Assembly: GCA_027307165.1 (NCBI GenBank) | Contig: DAHUXM010000020.1 | Span: 1 to 64,000, forward strand | DNA length: 64,000 nucleotides | Source: Gemmatimonadota bacterium | GTDB lineage: Bacteria > Gemmatimonadota > Gemmatimonadetes > Gemmatimonadales > Gemmatimonadaceae | Direction: 5' to 3' | Shown: piece after piece, positions 17,167 through 25,732 of the stretch | Layout: each line of letters begins with the position of its first letter | Numbering within the stretch: the stretch's first letter is position 1 | The notes under the pieces: generated by a model | What the model saw: the letters and a program-made list of their open reading frames with translations, nothing else | What the model was told of the DNA's origin: nothing | Database searches by the model: none | Position numbers and translations under genes: made by a program

Positions 17167-18789
17167 CTATCGCTTGCTGAACTTCGGTGGTTGCATCAGA
17201 ACCCAGGTATTGGGGTCGAGTACGACATCGCGTGGTGGTGAAGCAACAGGAATCTCGAAGTGTTGAGTTGCAGCTGTCATCTCGATCTTAGCGATTTCGG
17301 GCGCAACACCGGCACTGTCACCGACGAGTCCGATGTCGAGCGGCAGCCGATATACTCCGTCTGACTGTGTCTGCGTGAGATCGATCGAGACCTTCCGTGC
17401 AGCTGGATCGTAGCTCCACGTCCCGGTGAGCGCCGGCGAGTAATCACGATTGAGCCACTGATCGAAGAACCAGCCCAGCTTCTGGCCGGATACTTCTTCC
17501 ATCACGCGACGCAGGTCATCGGTGGATGCGCTGGAGTTGCGATAGCGGGCGTAGTATTCGCGGATTCCCTTCCAGAACGTGTCGGTGCCGAGCTGCGCGC
17601 GCAACATGTGAAGAACCCATCCGCCCTTCTGATAAACGAGCGGCGGGATGACGCCGCGAAGATCCGAAATATTTCTGTGGACGACCGGCTCGTTGTACTT
17701 CTGCTCGGCGGCCAGCGCAGTCGTGCGCGCACGCACGAGTCCGGGCACGAATGCATCGCGGCCGGAGTAGTGTTCCGTGAACAGCAGCGTGAAGTACGTT
17801 GCAAAGCCTTCACTGAGCCATGCATCGTCCCAATCGCTCTCGGTGATGGAGTCTCCGAACCACTGATGTGCGATTTCGTGCGCGACGATTGCGGTTGCAG
17901 GTTTGTCCGTGACCACCTTTTCACCGTAAAAGATCGCGCTTGCGTGCTCGGTACCACCTCCACCGAACGCCGCTGCTACGTTGGCGAGTTTTTCGTACGA
18001 GTATGGTCCGATGTGCTCGCTGTAGAATGCGAGCGCCTGTCGTGCCGGCTCTTCGAAGCTCGTGATTCCGTTGTCGCGGTCCTGATGCGCGACCCAGGTC
18101 TGCAGCTCGACGCCCTTCACCATACCTGCGTGATGGACGGCAAACTGCTCGACGCCGATCGCGTTGAGCCACGATGCGATCGGGACCGACTGCTTCCAGT
18201 GGGTGACCTTGCGACCGTCGCCAAGCAGTATCTCATCCTGCAGAAGGCCGTTGGATACCACTGCGTACTTTGCCGGTGCGGTGATGATGAATTCGCTGGT
18301 TGCCTTGTCTGATGGATGGTCGATCATCGGAAGCCACTGGCGCGCCTTGTCGGGCCAGTTCCACGAGAAGAACGCACGTTCGCCATGGCTGTTCTTGCCG
18401 ATGTAGAGTCCACTTGCCGGAATCCCGTGATACGCGACGGTGAACTTGCGCAGCTCGCCGGCGATTGTCGGCGTGGCGAGTCTGACGGTGAGATGATCGC
18501 CGGTGTGGGTGTAGCGCAGTGAGCTACTGTCGCGGGTGACACTGGTGACGGTCATGCCCTTGCCATCGGCGGGCGTGGCGAGGTCGAGGAAAAAGCTGGT
18601 GAGGCCGCCTTTCGTGAACCGGACCGTGATGGTGGCGTCGCCGCTGATCTCGTTGGTGGAATCGTTGAGGGCGAGGGCGAACCTGTAGTGCTGGACGTCG
18701 ACGCCTGGCTGTCGCGGATAGGTGTCAGTGGCGGCTAGTGGAGCCGCGCCGAGTGAAATACCGAGTGCCACCAGCATGAATTTGCGCAT
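17167..18789 (-). CDS. M1 family metallopeptidase, exported
   Basis: A 540-residue gluzincin with a signal peptide (MRKFMLVALGISLGAAPLAA). The zinc site is H304-E-I-A-H308 with Glu327 19 residues on (LSEGFATY), the exact M1 spacing. The substrate-binding GAMEN segment is replaced by GGTEHAS (about 278-284), a common bacterial variant. It likely trims N-terminal residues from peptides in the periplasm. ATG 18789 is chosen for the signal peptide and a GAGGCGG upstream. It is 82 bases downstream of the MoaD-like gene on the same strand, so it may share its transcript. Confidence 0.92.
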   Translation of the reverse strand: MRKFMLVALGISLGAAPLAATDTYPRQPGVDVQHYRFALALNDSTNEISGDATITVRFTKGGLTSFFLDLATPADGKGMTVTSVTRDSSSLRYTHTGDHLTVRLATPTIAGELRKFTVAYHGIPASGLYIGKNSHGERAFFSWNWPDKARQWLPMIDHPSDKATSEFIITAPAKYAVVSNGLLQDEILLGDGRKVTHWKQSVPIASWLNAIGVEQFAVHHAGMVKGVELQTWVAHQDRDNGITSFEEPARQALAFYSEHIGPYSYEKLANVAAAFGGGGTEHASAIFYGEKVVTDKPATAIVAHEIAHQWFGDSITESDWDDAWLSEGFATYFTLLFTEHYSGRDAFVPGLVRARTTALAAEQKYNEPVVHRNISDLRGVIPPLVYQKGGWVLHMLRAQLGTDTFWKGIREYYARYRNSSASTDDLRRVMEEVSGQKLGWFFDQWLNRDYSPALTGTWSYDPAARKVSIDLTQTQSDGVYRLPLDIGLVGDSAGVAPEIAKIEMTAATQHFEIPVASPPRDVVLDPNTWVLMQPPKFSKR

Positions 18790-18871
18790 CGCCGCCTCGC
18801 TGTCAGATTTCGGATAAAATATCCAATACAAATACGGCGCGCGCAAGAACGCTTGTTGCCCCGAGCCGGCG

Positions 18872-19162
18872 CTATCCCCCGCTTATGGCTGCGAGAATCG
18901 TTATCGTTGCCGGGTCGCGAATAGGCGTGGACAGGCCATCCGCGAAGCGACTGTTCTCGCCGTCGACGAATACATTGACGTGCGGGCGAAGAACGCCTTC
19001 TTCGGTCATCACGCGGTCGAGTACACCCGGATATCGTGACTCCAGTGCGCCAAGGGCGGCGCCGACGGAAGCGCACGATTGTTCGTGCGTATCTATGGTG
19101 ACGACGGCGCTTCCGCGCGAGTGCAGTCGGAGCGCCGAGGGGATCTCGATGGTGATCGCCAC
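18872..19162 (-). CDS. MoaD/ThiS-like ubiquitin-fold protein
   Basis: A 96-residue beta-grasp protein beginning at a GTG. It runs AITIEIPSALRLHSRG ... VGAALGALESRYPGVLDRVM ... RPHVNVFVDGENSRFADG and ends exactly in AAISGG. The terminal Gly-Gly is what E1-like enzymes adenylate in sulfur carriers (MoaD, ThiS) and in ubiquitin-like modifiers. No ThiF/MoeB-type E1 and no molybdopterin or thiamine genes are in this window. The start lies two bases after the stop of the BNR gene, so the two are translated as a unit. Role unknown: sulfur carrier or protein modifier. Confidence 0.85.
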   Translation of the reverse strand: MAITIEIPSALRLHSRGSAVVTIDTHEQSCASVGAALGALESRYPGVLDRVMTEEGVLRPHVNVFVDGENSRFADGLSTPIRDPATITILAAISGG

Positions 19163-19164
19163 GA

Positions 19165-20346
19165 TCAGCTCATCGGAGTGCCGACCACAGCTGCCTTCAC
19201 GCAGACGATCGATGGAAGTCCGCCGGCGATCTCGTTCCAGTTCTCACCATCGTTTGCCGAGCCGAAGAGCTTGCCGCTGCGTGTGCCGAAGTAGATACCA
19301 GCTGATGGGAGCGAGTCGGCGCTCAGTGCATCGCGGAGGATGGTTTCGTATGCGTCCTTCTGAGGGAGACCGTTCGCCAGCGGCTCCCACGATGCGCCGG
19401 CATCGGTCGTACGATAGACGCGCAGCTTTGCTTCGGGCACGCAACGAAACTGATCCGACTCGATGGGGACGATGTACACCGTGTCGGGATCGTGCGGGTG
19501 CATCTGCATGGAGAAGCCGAAGTCGGACGGAACGCCGTTCGCGATATCTGTCCACGAATCGCCCCAGTTGTCGCTGCGGTACAGGCCCCAGTGATTCTGC
19601 AGGAAGAGACGCTCCGGACGCGCAGGGTGATTCACGACCTTGTGAACGCACTGTCCGAACTTCGGGTACTTGTCGGGCATGAACTCAGCCCGGACACCGA
19701 CGTTTCGCGCCTGCCAGTTATTGCCGCCATCGTCGGTGCGGTAGAATCCGCCGCTGGAAACGGCGATCGCCATGCGTCTGGCATCGTTCGGGTCGACGAC
19801 TATGGTGTGGAGGCACAATCCGCCGCCACCGGGTTGCCACTTGGGGCGGTCGTCGTTGTCGTGCAGGCCGCGGACCATGTCCCACGTCTCGCCAGCGTCG
19901 CGCGACTCGAAGAGCGCAGCGGGCTCGACGCCGGCGTAGATGACGTCAGGTTGAGATGCACGTCCCGGCAGGATCTGCCAGACCTGAACGAGCGATACGC
20001 CCAGGCCGGCTGGAAACTTGATGTTCTGACGATCGGGGGCGGTCCAGCTCTGCCCGAAGTCGTCGCTCCAGCGCACGACACTGCCCCAGTGGAAGCTGCG
20101 TGTCCCAGCAAGAAGGCGGTGGCGGCCGTTGCGTTGATCGAGAGCGAGGGCGTACACGGATTCACCCGGGAAGTGCGGTCCGTCGATGCGCCAACTGGTG
20201 CGCGCGGCGTCTGACCAGATGAAGAATGCGCCTTTGACCGTGCCGACCATCAGCACTACTTCACCGCGAGCCTTCGCCTTCGTTTCAGATCTTGTTTCGG
20301 GATGCGTGTCAGCGCGAGATTCAGCGAGAGATTCAGCGAAAGTCAT
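19165..20346 (-). CDS. BNR-repeat (exo-alpha-sialidase-like) beta-propeller protein
   Basis: A 393-residue protein with at least five Asp-box blades, for example RWSDDFGQSWTAPD, ESRDAGETWDMV, RTDDGGNNWQARN, RSDNWGDSWTDIA and RTTDAGASWEPLA. The first 25 residues after the ATG are a hydrophilic, repetitive leader (AESLAESRADTHPETRSETK) rather than a signal peptide, so it appears cytosolic. Blades alone do not prove glycosidase activity, and such propellers may simply bind ligands. ATG 20346 has GGAG seven bases upstream. The following MoaD-like gene starts two bases after this stop. Confidence 0.88.
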   Translation of the reverse strand: MTFAESLAESRADTHPETRSETKAKARGEVVLMVGTVKGAFFIWSDAARTSWRIDGPHFPGESVYALALDQRNGRHRLLAGTRSFHWGSVVRWSDDFGQSWTAPDRQNIKFPAGLGVSLVQVWQILPGRASQPDVIYAGVEPAALFESRDAGETWDMVRGLHDNDDRPKWQPGGGGLCLHTIVVDPNDARRMAIAVSSGGFYRTDDGGNNWQARNVGVRAEFMPDKYPKFGQCVHKVVNHPARPERLFLQNHWGLYRSDNWGDSWTDIANGVPSDFGFSMQMHPHDPDTVYIVPIESDQFRCVPEAKLRVYRTTDAGASWEPLANGLPQKDAYETILRDALSADSLPSAGIYFGTRSGKLFGSANDGENWNEIAGGLPSIVCVKAAVVGTPMS

Positions 20347-20391
20347 GGTAGTCTCCGTGGCGATGTCGCAAATCAAACGAGGTTCCGGACT

Positions 20392-20432
20392 GTTCGTATA
20401 GTGTCACGACAGCGATATGACACTATACGAAC
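20392..20432. promoter_or_regulatory. Long inverted repeat between two minus-strand genes
   Basis: Perfect 15-bp arms, GTTCGTATAGTGTCA (20392-20406) and its complement (20418-20432), enclose 11 bases. The element lies 16 bases after the DUF1080-like stop and 46 bases before the BNR start. AT-rich arms and no T tract make it a poor factor-independent terminator in either direction; a regulator binding site or an mRNA 5' structure is equally possible. Confidence 0.55.
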
Positions 20433-20447
20433 GGCGCAACTGCACTT

Positions 20448-21152
20448 CTACTTCTTGACGGCGAGGCCTGTGACGAGACCTTCGGTGTTGTGCGCGAAGC
20501 GGATGCCGTACACGCCGTCGGTCGACTTGAGCTTGCCTGGTGCGACCAGCTCGGCCTTGGTGTAGCTGGCGACTTCGGTGCCGTTGATGGAGCATGACAC
20601 CTTGTCACCCTTCACCGAAAGTGCGATCAACTGTTCGACTGGCTGATCCTTGCCGGCAGCCTTGTGCACTGCCGGGCTGGCGGCGCCTTCCCGGCCGTTC
20701 ATCTGGAAAGGAGCCGGACCAAAGCCACGAACTATGAAATTGCCGTTGCCGTACGCAGCGCAGTAGAGATATGTCTGGTTATCGGTGCCCATGTCATTTC
20801 CGGCGATGAACACGCCGTACGGATGCGGATGGTCGTTGAGCGACATGTACTTGGGCTCACGGAACGTCGCGCTGACGGTGTAGTCGCCGCTTGCCTTGTC
20901 CGACGGATTCCAGTATGCGACCGCGGGTCCGGTCGTCACGTGCAGGGCGTCGCCGTCCTTGGAGAGCTTGGCGTCCTTCAGGGTCGAGCCGCGCTTGGCG
21001 GCACTGGCGTCGATCTTCCCGGTCCAGCCTGGAACGGAGACGCCCCCGCCTGCAATGCTGCGGGATGCTTCCTGCTGTCCCTGGACGGTGGTCGTCAAGG
21101 GTGAGAGCGCGACCGCGGCAGCGGCCAACGCATAACTGTAAATGCGATGCAT
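20448..21152 (-). CDS. Secreted DUF1080-like (concanavalin-fold) protein
   Basis: A 234-residue exported protein with signal peptide MHRIYSYALAAAAVALSPL. Segments such as SGDYTVSATFREPKYMSLND, HPYGVFIAGNDMGTDNQTYL and GKLKSTDGVYGIRFAHNTEG correspond to the jelly-roll strands of DUF1080/3-keto-disaccharide-hydrolase-like and LamG-type domains. Proteins of this type bind or cleave sugars, but I cannot place catalytic residues, so only a carbohydrate-related role is inferred. It is separated from the downstream BNR gene by a 41-base inverted repeat. Confidence 0.75.
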   Translation of the reverse strand: MHRIYSYALAAAAVALSPLTTTVQGQQEASRSIAGGGVSVPGWTGKIDASAAKRGSTLKDAKLSKDGDALHVTTGPAVAYWNPSDKASGDYTVSATFREPKYMSLNDHPHPYGVFIAGNDMGTDNQTYLYCAAYGNGNFIVRGFGPAPFQMNGREGAASPAVHKAAGKDQPVEQLIALSVKGDKVSCSINGTEVASYTKAELVAPGKLKSTDGVYGIRFAHNTEGLVTGLAVKK

Positions 21153-21396
21153 GGAGAACTACCTCTACTGAGAGTGGTTTACCGAACCGGGCCGTTGTAG
21201 GCCCAGAGGCTGATTTACCAGTGCCGAATCGAGGAAATCTACAGGAAGTTACGGGCTCGAGGGCCAGCCTCCATCGAGTGCCAGCCGGGCCTGCAAGTGC
21301 CTCGCCGCGGATTGATCTTTGGGCCGATCTGGCGCAGCTTCGGGGTGGCGGCGCGGTGTTCAGTGCCGCGAAGAATGCGCATCCGCACGAGGGACC

Positions 21397-21945
21397 ATGT
21401 TTCAGAACCTGGCAGAGGCTTCGCTCAGTGAGTGGGGAAGCTTCTATGTGATCACCGGATCGGCGGCGGCTGCGCTGACGGGGCTCCAGTTCGTCGTGAT
21501 GGCGCTCGTAAACGACGCGAGCAGACGTAGCAGCACAGAGACGATCGACGCATTCGGAACGCCGAACATTGTGCACTTCTGCGCTGTACTGCTGGTGTCG
21601 GCTGCGATGAGCGCGCCGTGGCACGTCCTGTCGTACGTGGCGCTGTTGATCGGCGCGTGTGGAATTGCCGGCGCGATGTACGCGCTGCTGGTCGCGAGGC
21701 GAACGAAACGGCAGCCCGACTACGTGCCTGTGCTGGAGGACTGGATCTGGCACGTGGCGCTTCCGTTCATCTCCTACGTAGCGTTGTTAGTTGCAGCGAT
21801 GCTGCTGCTCAGGGACGAAAACGCGGCGCTGTTTCTGATGGGTGCAGTGGCGCTCCTGCTGCTCTTCATAGGCATCCACAATGCGTGGGACACGATCACG
21901 TACATCGTGGTGGAGTTGCCCACGAAGGACAGCCAACCCAAATAA
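21397..21945 (+). CDS. Small integral membrane protein, unknown function
   Basis: A 182-residue protein with about five hydrophobic segments: residues 15-36 (SFYVITGSAAAALTGLQFVV), 55-75, 78-97, 120-140 and 145-165. The N-terminal SEWGSFYVITGSAAAALTGL block is seen in many uncharacterised bacterial membrane proteins. No catalytic motif is visible. An upstream-extended frame exists, but ATG 21397 starts the protein just before its first helix. A strong bidirectional hairpin starts at its stop. Confidence 0.72.
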   Translation: MFQNLAEASLSEWGSFYVITGSAAAALTGLQFVVMALVNDASRRSSTETIDAFGTPNIVHFCAVLLVSAAMSAPWHVLSYVALLIGACGIAGAMYALLVARRTKRQPDYVPVLEDWIWHVALPFISYVALLVAAMLLLRDENAALFLMGAVALLLLFIGIHNAWDTITYIVVELPTKDSQPK

Positions 21946-21983
21946 AAAGCCTGCACCAGCGCGTCGACGCTGGTGCAGGCTTT
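21946..21983. terminator. Bidirectional intrinsic terminator
   Basis: Arms AAAGCCTGCACCAGCG and CGCTGGTGCAGGCTTT are a perfect 16-bp stem around CGTCGA, flanked by an A run and TTTCT. It separates convergent genes ending at 21945 and 22007. Confidence 0.9.
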
Positions 21984-22006
21984 CTACTTCCTGAATCAGA
22001 TGACGA

Positions 22007-24010
22007 TCAGCGCGACGCCGATGCCAGCTGTGTAACCGCGCCTGTCAGCATCTTCACCTTGGATGCGTCGGACGATCCGTTTTCATCACCCTTGAGTTGT
22101 GCGGCGAGCTTGGTGAGCGACGCGCGTCGTGCAGCGCCCGATGCGCTCTCAGCACTGGTGAGTTCCTGGCGGACAGATGCGACCTTGTCGGAAGCCAGGC
22201 CCTTGGAGCGTTCGAGCTGATCGACGTAGGCGCGTGCAAGTGCGAAGCTTGCCGGCCAGACGATCTTCGGCTGTCCCTGAACATTCAGATAATCGAAGTG
22301 AACGGTCTTCGCGGCGTCGATTTCATTCTGCGAGAGATACTCGCTTGGCTGCAGCTCGAACACATCGAGACCGCGCTCGATCTCCGAGCCTACGATCTTG
22401 CCGTTGTACCAGTAGGCAGACCAGAAGCCGCCGGTGACCATGCGGGTGGAGTCCATCGGGCCACGATCGAAGTATGCGATCTCGACCGGGTGCGTCGCAT
22501 CGGTCCAGTCGAACACGGAGACACCGCCCTGATACCATGCCTGCACCATCACATCACGTCCTGGAATCGGTATCAGCGAGCCGTTGTGGGCGACGCAGTT
22601 CTCGAGTGACGTCTGGGGTGCGGGGAGCTTGTAGTAGCTCTGGAAGTGCATCTTGTTATCCGCGATCGTGAAGATCGCGTCGGCACCCCAATCGCGAGGA
22701 TCGGTTGCGCGGCACTTGGGCTGGCCGCCGCCGCCCCACTCATCGGAGAACAGCACCTTGGTGCCGTCGTTGTTGAACGTCGCCGAGTGCCAGTAGGAGA
22801 AATTGGAATCGGATGCCGCGTCGAGGCGTACCGGGTGTGCCGGATCCTTGATGTTGAGCAGCATTCCGTAGCCTTCGCATGCACCACCGGCGTAACCGAT
22901 GCCGGGATAGACGGTGATGTCGTGGCACTGGGTGGGGCCAGTCTTGCCGCGCGGCCCGATCATTTTGGCGATCATGTCGGGAAGTGCGGTGCGAAGTGTT
23001 GCGCTGTCGGCAGCGGTTGGCGCTCCAGTGCCGCCGCGCGCAGTCACGATGCTGTCCAGCATGTGGTTGGCGAACGCAGTCGGCAGCACCATGTCATTGC
23101 CCAGGATGTTCGCGATGAACGCTCCCTTGGCGCGCGCGGCGGCGATCTCGCTGATGTCCGCTGATGCGGCACCGTGCTCTGGTGGCGCAACCAGGTCGTT
23201 GAAAATGCGCGGTGAGCTGACGATCGCAGCCTTTTCCGGATGCGCGAGCGGGACCTTGATCACTTCGATGCGGAAGAGCGCCGAATTGGGATCCTTGTCA
23301 GGCGTGACCTTGGAGCAGCCGGCCAGTTCGTTTGGCGAGCGGACACCGGCGGAGCCGGAGACATAGACGTAGACGTTGTCCTTGTCTTTCGGATCGACGA
23401 GCAGAGTGTGCGTGTGCGAGCCTCGGCACGTCTGCACGTTGGAGACGTACTTCGGATTACTGATGTCGCTGATGTCGAAGATGCGGATGCCGCGCAAGCG
23501 CTCCTTGCTGACCGTATCCTTTACGCCTTCTCCACCGCAATCGAGGCGTCCGCTGGTTGCTTCGCTCGAAACGAAGAGGAGATTCCTGTAGACAGAGACG
23601 TCGCTCTGCGATGCAGGGCAGTAGTACGACGTCTTGAGGGACACCTGGGCCGGGTTCTCGACGTTCCATATCTGGAAGCCGTTGTAGTTGCCCTGGATGG
23701 CGTACGGCCCGATGAAGGCCAGATCGGAATTGGTGCTGCCAACGAACTTTGGCGGTGGCGCATTGGAAGACATGAGCTTGAGGTTCCACGAAGCCTGGCC
23801 GGCGTCTGCCGCGCCAGCCTTGAGGCCGACGCGTGGATCCGGCATCGGCTCGCCAGGGGCCATGTTGGCGGCTGCCGACACTTCCTGCGCAGCTGCTGCG
23901 GGAGCCTGAGCGGAAACCGCGGCAGCCATGGCGATTGCTACCGACAAATTGAGAACTGCCGCCAGACTTGATCGCGCTCTCGAGCGGAGCGACTGGTGCA
24001 CGAACGACAT
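22007..24010 (-). CDS. LVIVD-repeat secreted protein
   Basis: A 667-residue exported protein with a long Ala-rich signal region. The body holds LVIVD-type propeller repeats, for example GNYNGFQIWNVENPAQVS, RGIRIFDISDISNPKYVSNV, GMLLNIKDPAHPVRL and GGVSVFDWTDATHPVEIAYF. Several His and Cys residues are conserved-looking (CRGSHTHTLLVD, CHDITVYPGIGYAGGACEG). The C-terminal 90 residues are a helical extension (LTSAESASGAARRASLTKL). Function is unknown. ATG 24010 follows a GAGGAA. The DUF305 gene precedes it by 62 bases on the same strand, a pairing that probably reflects shared metal chemistry. Confidence 0.88.
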   Translation of the reverse strand: MSFVHQSLRSRARSSLAAVLNLSVAIAMAAAVSAQAPAAAAQEVSAAANMAPGEPMPDPRVGLKAGAADAGQASWNLKLMSSNAPPPKFVGSTNSDLAFIGPYAIQGNYNGFQIWNVENPAQVSLKTSYYCPASQSDVSVYRNLLFVSSEATSGRLDCGGEGVKDTVSKERLRGIRIFDISDISNPKYVSNVQTCRGSHTHTLLVDPKDKDNVYVYVSGSAGVRSPNELAGCSKVTPDKDPNSALFRIEVIKVPLAHPEKAAIVSSPRIFNDLVAPPEHGAASADISEIAAARAKGAFIANILGNDMVLPTAFANHMLDSIVTARGGTGAPTAADSATLRTALPDMIAKMIGPRGKTGPTQCHDITVYPGIGYAGGACEGYGMLLNIKDPAHPVRLDAASDSNFSYWHSATFNNDGTKVLFSDEWGGGGQPKCRATDPRDWGADAIFTIADNKMHFQSYYKLPAPQTSLENCVAHNGSLIPIPGRDVMVQAWYQGGVSVFDWTDATHPVEIAYFDRGPMDSTRMVTGGFWSAYWYNGKIVGSEIERGLDVFELQPSEYLSQNEIDAAKTVHFDYLNVQGQPKIVWPASFALARAYVDQLERSKGLASDKVASVRQELTSAESASGAARRASLTKLAAQLKGDENGSSDASKVKMLTGAVTQLASASR

Positions 24011-24072
24011 AGCTGATTCCTCTAGTGATGTTGGGTGGGGCATGATGGCGCTGACTGCTGGGACTTCTGCGG

Positions 24073-24774
24073 TTACTGCTCTGTGTCTGCTCCAAACATC
24101 TCTGCAACGAGCATCTTCTGCATTCGTGCGATTTCCGTAGCCTGATCGACGTTCGCATCGGTGGCGAGCTTGAACACAATTTCGTCCTGACCTGCGCCGT
24201 ACGTATCGAAAAGCTGCTTCACCATCGTGATCGCCCCTTCATGATGCTGGATCATATCTCTGAGAAACAGGAGGTCGAAGTTTCGGCCCCGTGCAGCGTC
24301 GAGCTCCTTGAGTTGAGCGTCGGAGAGCATGCCCGGCATCAATGGCCCGGCTTTCATGTCGCCCATCGACATGTCGGAGCCGCTCATCATCATTCCGGCA
24401 TGGCCATCCGGGACTGGCAGCTGGCGATCGCGGAGCCATTGCTGCATGGTCCGGATCTCATCCTGCTGCGCGTTGATGATTCGTGCGGCAAGGGTTTGCA
24501 CCGACGAATTGGCGCCGTGGGTGGGGGCCCATCCGGAGATGACGATGGCCTGGGCATGGTGGCCAATCATGCCGGTCATGAAGTCGATGTCCGCCTTGGT
24601 GTAGGGCAGGCGGGCGCTGTCGGCTCTTGCCCTGGCGATCGCCGCCGCCTCGCCGGGTGCAGCGGCAGCAGCGACGGTGGTGGCTTGCGCGGCCGCGGGG
24701 CTCGCGGTGGCGGAGGCAGCCACCGCCATGACGGCCAGCAAGGTGGTGATCCCGACGCTTCGCGGTGGGGTCAT
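24073..24774 (-). CDS. DUF305 family exported protein
   Basis: A 233-residue protein with a signal peptide (to about residue 30) and a ferritin-like four-helix domain of DUF305. Paired histidines occur at 72-73 (MIGHHAQAI) and 177-178 (MIQHHEGAI), and residues 128-149 are Met-rich (MMMSGSDMSMGDM). Met/His-rich composition suggests copper or silver binding in the periplasm; this is inference, as the family is only partly characterised. ATG 24774 is preferred because AGGAG lies 10 bases before it, with a GTG closer to that site as alternative. It is upstream of the LVIVD gene. Confidence 0.9.
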   Translation of the reverse strand: MTPPRSVGITTLLAVMAVAASATASPAAAQATTVAAAAAPGEAAAIARARADSARLPYTKADIDFMTGMIGHHAQAIVISGWAPTHGANSSVQTLAARIINAQQDEIRTMQQWLRDRQLPVPDGHAGMMMSGSDMSMGDMKAGPLMPGMLSDAQLKELDAARGRNFDLLFLRDMIQHHEGAITMVKQLFDTYGAGQDEIVFKLATDANVDQATEIARMQKMLVAEMFGADTEQ

Positions 24775-24978
24775 TTTGAGCACTCTCCTGGGGACGAGGT
24801 TGGGATCGCCCCGCTGTGAAAACCTGCTCTGGAAGATACCAATACTATCACCTGGGACCGGGGGGGTGAAGTCGTGCGGACGGGGGACTCCTCACCGCAG
24901 GACGGGGCAGCTGACTGGAACCATGACGGGATTGGACAAATCCAGTCGTGGAACGGTTGCACGCGCGGCTACGATTGT

Positions 24979-25614
24979 ATGATGCACGACGTTGCGCGCT
25001 ACCCGGTGCCAGCCGCCGATCATCGAGTCGAGCAGACGATCGAGCGGAGTCGGTTCATATGCACGGTGCGCCGCGTGGACAGTCCCGGTGCAGCCCAATC
25101 CTTCATCCGGGAAATAAGTGCGGAGTTCGCGGACGCGAGTCACAATTGCTGGGCCTACGTCGCCGGACCGCCGGGAAGCACCAACGTGATAGGGATGAGC
25201 GATGCCGGCGAACCGCACGGAACCGCAGGGCGACCGATGCTCACGGTTCTTCTGCACAGCGGAGTCGGCGAAATCGCAGCCGTCGTGACGCGTTATTTCG
25301 GCGGGACGAAGCTGGGTACCGGCGGCCTCGTCAAGGCGTATGGCGGCATCGTGCAGCTTGCGCTCGACTCTCTCCCGCTCGCTGAGCGGGTGGATTACGC
25401 CGAGGTGATGTTGTCGATCGGATACCCGAACATTTCCGTTGTGCAACAGGCAATCGCTTCGCTTGGCGCCGAGGTTCTGGAACAGGAGTACGGAGTGGAT
25501 GTTCGGTATCGGTTGCGAGTACCGCGCGCGAACGCCGAAGCGCTGCGGGCGGCCGTCGCCGATGCGACGCGCGGTGAGGGGGCGTTTTCTGTCATATCGG
25601 AGGACGCTGGTTGA
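24979..25614 (+). CDS. yigZ: YigZ/IMPACT family protein
   Basis: A 211-residue protein. SRFICTVRRVDSPGAAQSFI and HNCWAYVAG, then GMSDAGEPHGTAGRPML and RYFGGTKLGTGGLVKAYGG are the signature blocks of the UPF0029/IMPACT N-terminal domain. The C-terminal half is the DUF1949 ferredoxin-like domain (IASLGAEVLEQEYGVDVRYR). The eukaryotic relative IMPACT modulates the Gcn2 translational stress pathway; the bacterial role is unclear. ATG 24979 (followed by a second ATG) places the start at the usual distance before the domain; the long upstream frame is not protein-like. Confidence 0.93.
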   Translation: MMHDVARYPVPAADHRVEQTIERSRFICTVRRVDSPGAAQSFIREISAEFADASHNCWAYVAGPPGSTNVIGMSDAGEPHGTAGRPMLTVLLHSGVGEIAAVVTRYFGGTKLGTGGLVKAYGGIVQLALDSLPLAERVDYAEVMLSIGYPNISVVQQAIASLGAEVLEQEYGVDVRYRLRVPRANAEALRAAVADATRGEGAFSVISEDAG

Positions 25615-25677
25615 CGGACGAACGGTTGGGCTGACCGGCAGGCGGCGGGTCTGACGCGTGCAATCCTCTATCCACCG

Positions 25678-25707
25678 TTGACCCTGCGGAGTACCTTGTC
25701 CTGAAAT
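25678..25707 (+). promoter_or_regulatory. Possible promoter of the sdh operon
   Basis: TTGACC (25678-25683), an 18-base spacer and TGAAAT (25702-25707), about 26 bases before the first sdh start. The -35 is good, the -10 only fair. An AGAGAGAG stretch just before the ATG would serve as ribosome binding site. Confidence 0.35.
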
Positions 25708-25732
25708 AGAGCCCCTCAAGAGAGAGCACTTC

